Shown piece after piece: positions 34,089 through 42,183 of a stretch of 55,974 bases of DNA (within the stretch, counting starts at the first letter, position 1; each line of letters opens with the position of its first letter). The notes under the pieces were generated by a model. It had not been told where the DNA came from. It worked only from the letters and a program-made list of their open reading frames with translations, and ran no database searches. Source of the stretch: Phycisphaerales bacterium (lineage in GTDB: Bacteria; Planctomycetota; Phycisphaerae; Phycisphaerales; UBA1924); assembly GCA_029260435.1 (NCBI GenBank), contig JAJDDG010000113.1, positions 1-55,974 of the forward strand. Direction: 5' to 3'. A program made the position numbers and the translations under genes.

Positions 34089-34406
34089 TCAGGCCTTCTC
34101 GATGGTGATCACGCTCTGGACAGCTTTGAAATCCGGGGCGATGTGCGGGAAGTACTGCATGGTCCACGTGACACCCTTAGCAGGGTTGGCGGCGCGGGTT
34201 GCTTTCTGGCGGACGGGCCAGGGGCGACGCCCGCGCGAACGGATGACGGTCGTTGCTTTGCGGTGGGCCTGCGCTTTGGAGAGCTTGCGTTTGATATCGG
34301 GATCGAAGCGCATGAGTCTGCGGACGGTGTCCAATGTGTCGCCCGGACGCAGGTCGCGGGTAACGGTGCACTTGATGGTGTCGCCTGGGTTGATGGAGTC
34401 GAGCAT
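34089..34406 (-). CDS. Small basic protein of unknown function
   Basis: Protein of 105 aa from ATG 34406, with GAGG six bases upstream. It starts MLDSINPGDTIKCTVTRDL and has no signal peptide or membrane helix. The middle is strongly basic (KRKLSKAQAHRKATTVIRSR, then GRRPWPVRQKATR), which could bind nucleic acid, and the end (MQYFPHIAPDFKAVQSVITIEKA) is strand-like. I do not recognise the family. It precedes the tandem CusF-like gene by 46 bases in the same direction, so they may share a transcript. Confidence 0.7.
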   Translation of the reverse strand: MLDSINPGDTIKCTVTRDLRPGDTLDTVRRLMRFDPDIKRKLSKAQAHRKATTVIRSRGRRPWPVRQKATRAANPAKGVTWTMQYFPHIAPDFKAVQSVITIEKA

Positions 34407-34583
34407 GGCAGCCTCGCAGAGCGTGGGGTTGGGATGGTGTGTGCGGTCACGGCTCGGTCCCACCTGAGCCGTGAGGGGAGCCGAACAGTGTATCGATTGG
34501 GGGCGGTTCGTCCAGCGGGGGAGGGGTTTGGGGCGTGGAGGGGGCGGAAGGGAGGCGGTGTGGGGTGGATGCTGGAAGGCGGG

Positions 34584-34611
34584 TAAATTCGGGGTGATCT
34601 AGGGCCGATAG
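34584..34611 (+). promoter_or_regulatory. Possible sigma-28-type promoter for the Memo-family gene
   Basis: TAAATTCG (34584-34591), 12 bases, then GCCGATAG (34604-34611). This matches FliA boxes TAAA and GCCGATA closely; the usual spacer is 11. An AGGCCTA/TAGGCT hairpin follows at 34621-34636, and the ATG is at 34726. The remainder of the 319-base divergent spacer shows nothing clear. Confidence 0.4.
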
Positions 34612-34725
34612 TCCTATGAAAGGCCTAGACTAGGCTTGGTTGTTGCGTCGGCGTGATTGGTGGGCGTCGCGGCAATCGAACAGAACCCGATCGCGAGCGG
34701 GCGAATCCCCGCGGAGAGGACAGAT

Positions 34726-36090
34726 ATGAGCGCGCAGCCAGAGACACCGACGTACAACCCCGAGGCCCCGCACCACCAGAAGCCGAAGCTCCGCGCGGTG
34801 CAGGTGATGCCGATGCAGAACGGGGATCAGCAGGTGATCGCGGTGTCGGACGTCCAGCGGATCGCGGATCCGCTGTTGATGATGCCGCAGGTACAGCTCG
34901 TGTTCCCGCACATGAACGGCGAGAAGACGCTCGACGAGATCGCGACGGAGGTGGGCAAGGGTCTGACGCGCGAGATGATGGAGATGCTGGTGGCGCAGCT
35001 CGACCAGGGGTTCCTGCTCGAGGGGCCGACGTTCGACGAGCGGTTGAAGGAGATGCGGGAGAAGTTTGACAGCTCCGAGATGCTCCCGCCGAGCGTGACG
35101 GCGATGTTCGCGGACATGATCGTGGACGCGAAGCACAAGCAGGAGCACGGCACCGAATCCAGCGCATCGGACGAGGAGAAGCAGGAGAAGGGTGCGGAGA
35201 TGGTGCGCGAGTGGTTCGACAAATGGATCGACGAGTCGCTCAAGAACGCGCCGGATCCGAGCTTCGACAAGCTGCCGCGTGCGATCTTTGCGCCGCATAT
35301 TGACTACGGGCGCGGGTGGCCGAACTACGCGCATGTGTACGGGCGGTTGCGTGTGTGCGATCGCCCGGACCGGATCGTGATTCTGGGCACGAACCATCAC
35401 GGCAGCGGGACGGGAGTTGTCGCGTGCGACAAGGGGTACGAGTCGCCGCTGGGTACCTGCGTCTTTGATAGCGATTTCTGCGACCTGGTCAAAAAGTATA
35501 TGGGCGACGAGGACGAGGTGGCGAAGCTCTTTGAGCATCGTTTTGATCACGAGAACGAGCACTCGGTGGAGCTGCACATCCCGTGGATCCAGCACGTTTT
35601 CGGGCAGAACGATTCGGGCGCCTACCCGCGGGTGTTCGCGGCGCTCGTGCACGACCCTTCGCACGCGGACGGCGCGTCCTACGACGGCAACGGGATCGGG
35701 ATGGATCCGTTCGTAGAAGCGCTCACCAGGGCGATCGAAGAGACGCCGGGGCGCACACTGATTATCTCTTCGGCGGACCTGAGCCACATCGGTCCGATGT
35801 TCGGCGATCAGATGCAGCTCACCGATGAGAAACCAGAGGTGGCGCAGTTCCGCGATCGGGTTGTGCAGCACGACCAGCAGATGCTCGCGGCGCTCAACCG
35901 CGGCTCGGCCGAGGAGCTGATCACGCAGATCGCGTGGCAGCAGAACTTCTCGCGCTGGTGCTCGATCGGGAATATCGTTGCCACGCTCCGCGCGACGGGC
36001 GGCGGCGAGGTGCGCATCCTGAACTACGGCATGGCGATGGATCCGAACGGCGCGCAGGCGGTCAGTTCGTTCGCCGGTGTGTTGGTGTAG
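34726..36090 (+). CDS. Memo-family protein (AmmeMemoRadiSam system protein B-like)
   Basis: Protein of 454 aa; ATG 34726 has GAGAGGA seven bases upstream. From about residue 180 to the end it resembles Memo proteins: PRAIFAPHIDYGRGW, VILGTNHHGSG (His 224-225), EHSVELHIPWIQHVF (H279, H284) and ISSADLSHIGPMFGD, the expected His/metal site related to extradiol dioxygenases. The first 100 residues are an extra domain with VIAVSDVQRIADPLLMMPQ and EKTLDEIATEVGKGLTREM, similar to the PqqD-like winged fold that binds peptides. The usual partners (an AMMECR1 protein and a radical SAM protein) are not in the window. Substrate unknown. A GCCGATA-type promoter may drive it. Confidence 0.85.
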   Translation: MSAQPETPTYNPEAPHHQKPKLRAVQVMPMQNGDQQVIAVSDVQRIADPLLMMPQVQLVFPHMNGEKTLDEIATEVGKGLTREMMEMLVAQLDQGFLLEGPTFDERLKEMREKFDSSEMLPPSVTAMFADMIVDAKHKQEHGTESSASDEEKQEKGAEMVREWFDKWIDESLKNAPDPSFDKLPRAIFAPHIDYGRGWPNYAHVYGRLRVCDRPDRIVILGTNHHGSGTGVVACDKGYESPLGTCVFDSDFCDLVKKYMGDEDEVAKLFEHRFDHENEHSVELHIPWIQHVFGQNDSGAYPRVFAALVHDPSHADGASYDGNGIGMDPFVEALTRAIEETPGRTLIISSADLSHIGPMFGDQMQLTDEKPEVAQFRDRVVQHDQQMLAALNRGSAEELITQIAWQQNFSRWCSIGNIVATLRATGGGEVRILNYGMAMDPNGAQAVSSFAGVLV

Positions 36091-36105
36091 ACAACAGGTG
36101 GCTTG

Positions 36106-37812
36106 TTATTCGGTTGGCGGGGCGTAGCGCTGCGCGATGGGTCTGCGCCTGCCGCGTCCGAAGGCGGTCGCCGAGACCTTGATGCCGATCGGTAGCTGTT
36201 TGCGCTTGTATTCGTTCACATCGATCATGCGGATGATCCGCGCGACGAGTTTCGGATCGATCCCGCTCTCGCGGGCGATGGTGCGCGGGGGCTGGTGGCG
36301 GTCGACGTAGCGCTCGATGATCTCGTCGAGGGTGTCGTAGGGCGGGAGGGAGTCCTGGTCTTTCTGGTCCGGGCGCAGTTCGGCCGAGGGCGGCTTGGTG
36401 ATTGTTGATTCGGGGACGGGCGGCGCGCTGCTGGCGACGAGCGCGGGGGTGCCATTCACGAGGCGGGCGATGTCGTAGACCTGGCGCTTGGTGATATCGG
36501 AGAGGACCGCGAGCCCGCCGTTCATGTCGCCGTAGAGTGTGGAGTACCCGACGGCGGTCTCGGATTTGTTGCCGGTCGAGAGCAGGATGCGCCCGGTTTT
36601 GTTGGAGACCGCCATGAGCATGAGCCCGCGGATGCGTGCCTGGACATTTTCTTCGGTGGTGTCTCGCTCGGTTGGTGCGCCCATAGTCTCGAAGAGCTGG
36701 TGGAGTTCGCGTTCGAGGACATCGTGTGGTGCCGAGATCGGCGCGGTCGGGCACGGGAAATGGAGGTTCGCGGCGAGTTCGATCGCGTCTGCCACGGAGT
36801 GGTCCGAGGAGTAGCGCGACGGCATGGCGATGCCAAGGACGTTGTCCGCGCCGAGCGCCGCGACGGCGATGCAGGCGCAGACGGCGGAATCGATCCCGCC
36901 CGACAGCCCGATGACCGCCCGTGTGAAACCTGTTTTGGTGCAGTAGTCGCGCACGCCGAGGACGAGCGCGTTGAACAGACGCCGGGTCGGATTTGTCGTG
37001 AACGGATCTGGCGCGGGGTGTTGTTCGGCGATGGGGAATTCGCAGTAGACGGTTTGCTCGGTGAAGAGTTCGCCCGTTGCGACAAGCAGGGGGTCGGCGT
37101 TGTTCTGCGGCGCGATGACGGCGGCGAAGCCGTCGAACACGAGATCGTCGTTGCCGCCCACCTGGTTGATCGAGGCGATGGGGACGCCCAGCTCGCGGGC
37201 GTGGTGGAGCAGGATGTCGCGCTGGCGGGTCTGCTTTGTGAGGGCGAATGGGGAGCCCGAGGGCGAGACGATCAGTTCGGCGCCGGCTTCGATGAGTTCG
37301 CGGACGGGGTCGCTGCCGGGGTAGGGCGAGACGCCGAAGACGTCGATGCCTTTCCAGAGGTCTTCGCAGATGGCGATGCCGATAGTTGTGCTGGCGACAT
37401 CGATGACGAGCGGTTTGTTGCCCGGGCGGAAGTAGCGGTGTTCGTCGAAGACGTCGTAGGTCGGGAGGAGGCGTTTGTCGTAGCGATCGGTCGCTTTGCC
37501 GTGCTGGTAGACGATGACCGAGTTGGTTGCGCTGTGGTGGATGTCGGGGCTGTCGTTCCACGGCGCGCCGACGAGGACGGTGGCGGATCGCGGGAGGATC
37601 GGTGCCAGATCATGGGCGGCACACATGGCGTCGTCGAGGAAGCCGTCCTGCACGAGCAGATCGCGCGGCGGGTACCCGACGAGCGCGAGTTCGGGGAAGA
37701 CGATGCAGTCGGCGCCGTTCGCGGCGGCATCATTGGCGCGCTCGGCGATCCGGCGGGCGTTGCCGGGGATATCTCCCACGACGGGGTTGAACTGGATAAG
37801 CGCGAGCTTCAT
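36106..37812 (-). CDS. nadE: Glutamine-dependent NAD+ synthetase
   Basis: Protein of 568 aa. The N-terminal nitrilase domain supplies ammonia from glutamine; its triad is visible as E41 in FPELALVGYPP, K113 in DKRLLPTYD and C149 in IAICEDLWK. The C-terminal synthetase has the PP-loop GLSGGIDSAV near residue 303 and adenylates nicotinate adenine dinucleotide before amidation. STGNKSE and YGDMNGGLAVLSDI are further signatures. It follows the flippase-like gene by 39 bases and is probably the last gene of that unit. The convergent Memo-family gene ends 15 bases away. Confidence 0.96.
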   Translation of the reverse strand: MKLALIQFNPVVGDIPGNARRIAERANDAAANGADCIVFPELALVGYPPRDLLVQDGFLDDAMCAAHDLAPILPRSATVLVGAPWNDSPDIHHSATNSVIVYQHGKATDRYDKRLLPTYDVFDEHRYFRPGNKPLVIDVASTTIGIAICEDLWKGIDVFGVSPYPGSDPVRELIEAGAELIVSPSGSPFALTKQTRQRDILLHHARELGVPIASINQVGGNDDLVFDGFAAVIAPQNNADPLLVATGELFTEQTVYCEFPIAEQHPAPDPFTTNPTRRLFNALVLGVRDYCTKTGFTRAVIGLSGGIDSAVCACIAVAALGADNVLGIAMPSRYSSDHSVADAIELAANLHFPCPTAPISAPHDVLERELHQLFETMGAPTERDTTEENVQARIRGLMLMAVSNKTGRILLSTGNKSETAVGYSTLYGDMNGGLAVLSDITKRQVYDIARLVNGTPALVASSAPPVPESTITKPPSAELRPDQKDQDSLPPYDTLDEIIERYVDRHQPPRTIARESGIDPKLVARIIRMIDVNEYKRKQLPIGIKVSATAFGRGRRRPIAQRYAPPTE

Positions 37813-37851
37813 AGGGTGCAGATGATAGGTGCGAGAGGCGTTGGCGGCTCG

Positions 37852-38826
37852 CTAGCGGAACAGGCGGTCGAGGCGGAGTGCGGCAGCGCCGAGCAGCGCC
37901 ATAACGAACGCCACTCCGATCTCGGAGATGGCGACGGCGAGGGCGAGCAGCGCGGCTTTCTCGGGGGGCAGCGCTTCGAGCGCGGCGATGGTGATCGTGC
38001 CGCCGAGCTGGAAGCCGGTCGCGCCGGTCGGCGCGAGGACGGAGACGAGGAAGTACGTCGAGCCGAGCACGACGGCGGAGTCCGCGTCGAGCGAGACGCG
38101 GACGATCTCGGCGGCGGCGGCGAAGCGCACGGCGTACAGCGCGATATCAACCGCGCGGAGCACGCCAGCGGCTGCGACGGGGGTGCGGCAGGACAGGATG
38201 CGATCGGCACCGAGCGCGAGGGGGCGGAGCCTGTTGTTGCGGTGCGCGAAGCGGGCGGCCTGCACGACCACGACGCACGAGGCGGGGACAAGGAGGATGC
38301 CGGAGATCACCCAGAGTGCATCGGGTTTCTGGCGCCAGAGTGTGACCGCGCCGAGCGGGAGCAGGACGGCGAGGGTGACGGCGGCGACGGAGGCGAACCA
38401 TGAGACGATGTCGCGCAGCGGGAGCTTATCCCGCTTCGTGTGGATCATGACGCGGGCGAGCAGCCCGATCTTGAAGGGCAGGACAGAGAGGAACGTGGCG
38501 ATCGCGTTGACCGCGATGAGTTCGCCCGCGTGGAGTTTGCGGATGGGGCGCACGAGCGCCGTAAAGATCAGCCCGTTGACGGCGATGCTCGCGACGGTTG
38601 CGCCGAGCAGCACGAGCAGCGGAACGAGCGGGGGAGAGGCGAGCAGTTTGAGCTGCTCGGGGTCGCCCTTGCCCAGAGCGAGGCGGACCGCCCAGACGAT
38701 CAGCGCGACGGAGAGTGCGAACGCGACGATCTGGAACGCGATGGCGCGGGGCGACATTTTGCGCGCAGGATCGATCGCGTGGGTCGCGGTGTCGGTGGGG
38801 TCTGGTTCGTGCGGTTGGTCGCTCAA
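37852..38826 (-). CDS. Flippase-like integral membrane protein (UPF0104/LPG synthase membrane-domain type)
   Basis: Protein of 324 aa with about eight hydrophobic helices, beginning after a Pro/Asp-rich cytoplasmic tail of 25 residues. Visible blocks such as LIAVNAIATFLSVLPFKIGLLARVMIHTKR and LVSVLAPTGATGFQLGG fit the family of lysylphosphatidylglycerol synthase membrane domains, many of which stand alone and may move lipids or lipid-linked sugars. The start overlaps the stop of the glycosyltransferase gene as ATGA, so the two are translated together and probably act on the same lipid-linked glycan. Assignment is by topology and context. Confidence 0.75.
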   Translation of the reverse strand: MSDQPHEPDPTDTATHAIDPARKMSPRAIAFQIVAFALSVALIVWAVRLALGKGDPEQLKLLASPPLVPLLVLLGATVASIAVNGLIFTALVRPIRKLHAGELIAVNAIATFLSVLPFKIGLLARVMIHTKRDKLPLRDIVSWFASVAAVTLAVLLPLGAVTLWRQKPDALWVISGILLVPASCVVVVQAARFAHRNNRLRPLALGADRILSCRTPVAAAGVLRAVDIALYAVRFAAAAEIVRVSLDADSAVVLGSTYFLVSVLAPTGATGFQLGGTITIAALEALPPEKAALLALAVAISEIGVAFVMALLGAAALRLDRLFR

Positions 38827-40919
38827 GGTTGTGCGGGGTCTTCTTCGGGGGGCGGGGGCTGGTTGAGGTCAAGCAGGATTGTGTATGTGTCTTTCCCGAT
38901 CCAGGATCGGACGACTGCGGCATGGTTCGTGAGCGCGTTGGCGAGTTCTTCGTTCAGACGCGGGTCGATGTACCCGGAATCGCGCAGGCGCATCAGTTCG
39001 AGGATGTTGATGAGCACGTGCGTGATGCCGTCCCCGCGGAGGAGGTCTACCGCGACGGGCAGGGACCACCCCGCGCGGTCGAGCGCGGAGATGAGCGGGG
39101 TGGTGTCCCAAGTTGTGGTGTAGACGAGCGGCAGGTTGTAGTAGAGCGGGGTCGCGTCGCCCAGCAGGTAGAGCTTGTTCGTGGGGTCGGCGGCGAGCTT
39201 GAGGTTGGCATAGACCACGGGAGAGCGGACGTTGAGCACGGAATCTTGCTCGCTCGAAGAGAGGCGGAGGAAGTCGTCCCGTAGGTTGGAGCCGTTGAAC
39301 TGTTCGGTGCCAGCGAGGAGCATGATGTTCGGGTTGGCATCGCGCTGGGCGAGGTAGTGGATGATCGACGCGGTGGCGGGGACGAGTGTGGCAAATACAA
39401 ACGCGAGACGGGCGACGCCGCCGACGATCATCGCGCGGTCTGTCGTTACGGCGGCGCACGCGAGCGCGATGATTGCGCACCCCGGCACGAGCACGGGGAT
39501 CAGGAAGCGAGGCTGCAGGTGCCCGACGAAGAGCCACGCGATGATCTGCACGACGATCGCCAGCGCGAGCGCGGCGGTCATTTTTCGGGTTTCTTTTCTG
39601 AGCAGCGTGATCGGGATCGAGAGGGCGATGACGCCCAGTGTGATCGACCACTGCGGGTGCAGGATGCCGCGCTCGGCGGAGATGAAGAGCGCGATGCGGT
39701 CTGCGATCGAGCCGGTGAATGTGTGGGCGTTGTCCCACCGCGCGGCCTGTTCGGCGGACCAGTGCCCGGATCCGAAGAGATCGGTGGCGAAGGGGAAGAC
39801 GGGGTTGCCCGTGTCGAGCCAGTTGCGGACGAGCCACGGCGCGAGCGCGACAATCCCGGCGAGCGTGGCGCCGACGGCGCAGGGGATCCAGCGCTTGCGG
39901 GGCAGGAGCACGAGCGCTGCGGCGGCGGTGGGCAGGGCGGCGATGAAGAACGCGGTGGGCTTGCACCCGCAGGCGACACCCAGCAGCCCGCCGATGATCA
40001 ACCCTCGGGCGGTGGGGTGGAGTGGTTCGATGTGCAGCATGAGCAGCGCACCCGCGAAGAGGGCGCAGACACCCATCTCGTTGTAGGCGCTGGTGGCCGT
40101 GATGAGCACCCAGGGCGTGGAGAGGAAGACCGCGGCGCCGATGATGCGCGAGAAGGGACGGGCGGCGGGCAGGCATTCGCGTGCGAGGCGAGCGATGAGG
40201 ATTGCGGTGGCGAGCGCGAAGCCCGCGTGCAGGAATTGGGCGGTGTAGAGCGGTAACGCGGCGCCCATGGACAGGCGTGCCCCCCACGGGGACATGCCCG
40301 CGAGTTGGGTGTATGCGGCTTCCATGTACGACGGGAGTGCTGAGTAGACGTTGTGTTCGAGTATGGCGATGCGTCCGAGCGTGAGCCATTCGCGCGGGAG
40401 CTGGAGGTGGTAGGAGAGGACGTCGTACCCGTGCTCTTCGGTGCCCCACAGCGCGCCGGGCGGGCACGAAACACCGACCCATAGCATTGCCATCGCGGGG
40501 ATGATCAGGATGATCACGGGGGAGATGTTTGTGGAGAGTGAGCTGCTTGTCACCTCGCTCTCGCGGAGTTGGTGGATAAGCATGAAGATGCCGACCATCA
40601 TGGGGATACCATTGATCCATCGCTGCATCGGGATGGAGTACGCGCCGATTGCGCCCATCAGGTGCGAGAGGAAGAGCGCGATCGCGAGCCCGCAGGCGAG
40701 TTGGAGCGACCATCCGAACAGCTTCTGGGGTACGAGCGGGGAGGCGAGGCGCCCGAACCCGAGCGCACCGACGCACCACAAGAAGGCGTATCCCCCACCG
40801 ATGGCACGCTCGATCAGAACAAGCGCGCCCGCTGTCTTGACGGTGAGCCCCACCGAGGCGATCGCGCCGGCGCAGAGCAACAGCAGCGCGAGGCACGCCA
40901 CGGGGATGACGAAGCGCAT
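38823..40919 (-). CDS. Multi-spanning membrane glycosyltransferase (GT-C / ArnT-like)
   Basis: Protein of 698 aa from ATG 40919, which has AAGGG nine bases upstream; a GTG at 40988 would add a Pro-rich tail. About 12 membrane helices are visible. An early loop after helix four has EEHGYDVLSYHLQLPREWLTLGRI, the acidic motif region where GT-C enzymes bind lipid-phosphate sugars, followed by VYSALPSYMEAAYTQLAG. FLSTPWVLITATSAYNEMG and CKPTAFFIAALPTAAA resemble PMT/GT39-type proteins. The last 170 residues form an outer soluble domain. It probably adds sugars on the outer face of the membrane. It is the first gene of a unit with the flippase-like gene and nadE. Confidence 0.78.
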   Translation of the reverse strand: MRFVIPVACLALLLLCAGAIASVGLTVKTAGALVLIERAIGGGYAFLWCVGALGFGRLASPLVPQKLFGWSLQLACGLAIALFLSHLMGAIGAYSIPMQRWINGIPMMVGIFMLIHQLRESEVTSSSLSTNISPVIILIIPAMAMLWVGVSCPPGALWGTEEHGYDVLSYHLQLPREWLTLGRIAILEHNVYSALPSYMEAAYTQLAGMSPWGARLSMGAALPLYTAQFLHAGFALATAILIARLARECLPAARPFSRIIGAAVFLSTPWVLITATSAYNEMGVCALFAGALLMLHIEPLHPTARGLIIGGLLGVACGCKPTAFFIAALPTAAAALVLLPRKRWIPCAVGATLAGIVALAPWLVRNWLDTGNPVFPFATDLFGSGHWSAEQAARWDNAHTFTGSIADRIALFISAERGILHPQWSITLGVIALSIPITLLRKETRKMTAALALAIVVQIIAWLFVGHLQPRFLIPVLVPGCAIIALACAAVTTDRAMIVGGVARLAFVFATLVPATASIIHYLAQRDANPNIMLLAGTEQFNGSNLRDDFLRLSSSEQDSVLNVRSPVVYANLKLAADPTNKLYLLGDATPLYYNLPLVYTTTWDTTPLISALDRAGWSLPVAVDLLRGDGITHVLINILELMRLRDSGYIDPRLNEELANALTNHAAVVRSWIGKDTYTILLDLNQPPPPEEDPAQP

Positions 40920-41034
40920 CCACGACAGCCCTTGCGCTGGGGCATCCGCTTGTGGATCGGCTGGGTGGGGTGGTGGAGGGGGGGGCACGCCCGGATTCTA
41001 TTGGGATTGGCGCGTGCGGGGCGGGTGGGGCGGA

Positions 41035-41886
41035 TTACGCGATGCGGCGGAGTGCGTCGATGCGTTTCTCCACGGGCGGGTGCGTCGCGAAGAGGTTGAC
41101 GAGGGTGCGTCCGCCGGCGAGCGGCTCGACGATAAAGAGGTTGTTCTGCGCCGGGTTGGGCTGCACGAGGGGGATGCGCCGGGAGTAGGTGTCCAGGCGT
41201 TCGAGCGCGGAGGCGAGCCCGTCGGGCGAGCCAGCGATCTTTGCACCGTCCGCGTCCGCGACGTATTCGCGCGAGCGGGAGATCATCGCCTTGATGACCG
41301 CGGCGCCGACCGCGGCGAGGATGAGGACAAGGATGCTCATGATGGCGTTGCCCTCGCGCCGCCCGCCGCCGAGCAGGAAGAACCATTGGGCGGCGAAGGC
41401 GAGGACGCCTGCGATGGTCGCGGCGAAACAGGAGATTGATGTGTCTCGGTTTTTGATGTGCGCGAGTTCGTGCGCGATGATGCCCTCAAGCTGTTGCTGG
41501 TCCATAACCGCGAGGAGTCCCTGTGTGACCGCGACGGCGCTCTTGCTGGGCGAGCGCCCGGTTGCGAAGGCGTTTGGCGCATCGTGGGGGCAGACATAGA
41601 CGCGCGGCATGGGCAGGCCCGCGTTCTGCCGCAGGCGGTCAACAGTCTGGTAGAGCCAATTGGTATCGACGCCTGGGATGGATGTGTCGGGCGTGACCTC
41701 GCGCCCGCGCATCGCCTTGATAGCGATTTTGTCCGAGAAGAACCACGAGACAACGTTCATCACGCCGCCGAGCAGGAGTGCGGCGATCATCCCGGTGGCA
41801 CCCCAGTTCGACCCGACGAGGATGAAGAGCCCGATCATGGCACCCATGAGGATCGCGGTTTTGGCGTTGTTGGCGAAGGTGTGCAT
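41035..41886 (-). CDS. htpX: Membrane zinc metalloprotease HtpX
   Basis: Protein of 283 aa, the usual HtpX length. Four hydrophobic helices flank the M48 active site HELAH (H139, E140, H143), with the third ligand in SREYVADADGAKIAG. The end NLFATHPPVEKRIDAL is typical for the family. HtpX degrades misfolded membrane proteins, with its active site in the cytoplasm. AGGAG lies upstream of ATG 41886. A 115-base gap separates it from the glycosyltransferase gene in the same direction, so co-transcription is possible. Confidence 0.95.
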   Translation of the reverse strand: MHTFANNAKTAILMGAMIGLFILVGSNWGATGMIAALLLGGVMNVVSWFFSDKIAIKAMRGREVTPDTSIPGVDTNWLYQTVDRLRQNAGLPMPRVYVCPHDAPNAFATGRSPSKSAVAVTQGLLAVMDQQQLEGIIAHELAHIKNRDTSISCFAATIAGVLAFAAQWFFLLGGGRREGNAIMSILVLILAAVGAAVIKAMISRSREYVADADGAKIAGSPDGLASALERLDTYSRRIPLVQPNPAQNNLFIVEPLAGGRTLVNLFATHPPVEKRIDALRRIA

Positions 41887-42183
41887 CGCGGTGGGTGGCT
41901 CCTGAAAATAGCCCCTGTGAGGGCAGCGCCGCCGGAGGAGTGATTGGGAATCGCCCCCGGGCGGATTCGCGCGGGTGGTGCATGGCGTGGCAGAGGGGTT
42001 TTTCGGACTCCCGAGCCTAGGGAGGTGGGGTTGGAGTGTCTACAGGCAGAAATGTGTCCGTGCAGGCTGCACAGGTGTTGTCACACGGCGGGCAAAGGCG
42101 AGCGGGGCACCAGCACCCTTGACGCTCTTTGGATCCGAGGCCCACTGCATGTGGAGGCTCTCGGGTTTCGGACTGGAAACAAC
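41887..42183. other. Divergent spacer between htpX and the PEP-CTERM gene
   Basis: 297 bases. The frame of the PEP-CTERM gene is open through here but has no signal-peptide or coding character. A CCCGAGCCTAGGG-like partial palindrome is near 42010. No convincing promoter boxes were found. Confidence 0.4.

Noticed and set aside
36700-38403. 567-codon plus-strand frame over nadE and the flippase-like gene
   Set aside because: Antisense shadow; composition is Gly/Asp/Arg-rich without any motif.
38869-40923. 684-codon second minus-strand frame in the membrane glycosyltransferase gene
   Set aside because: Same strand but a different frame, Arg/His-rich; the other frame has clear membrane helices.
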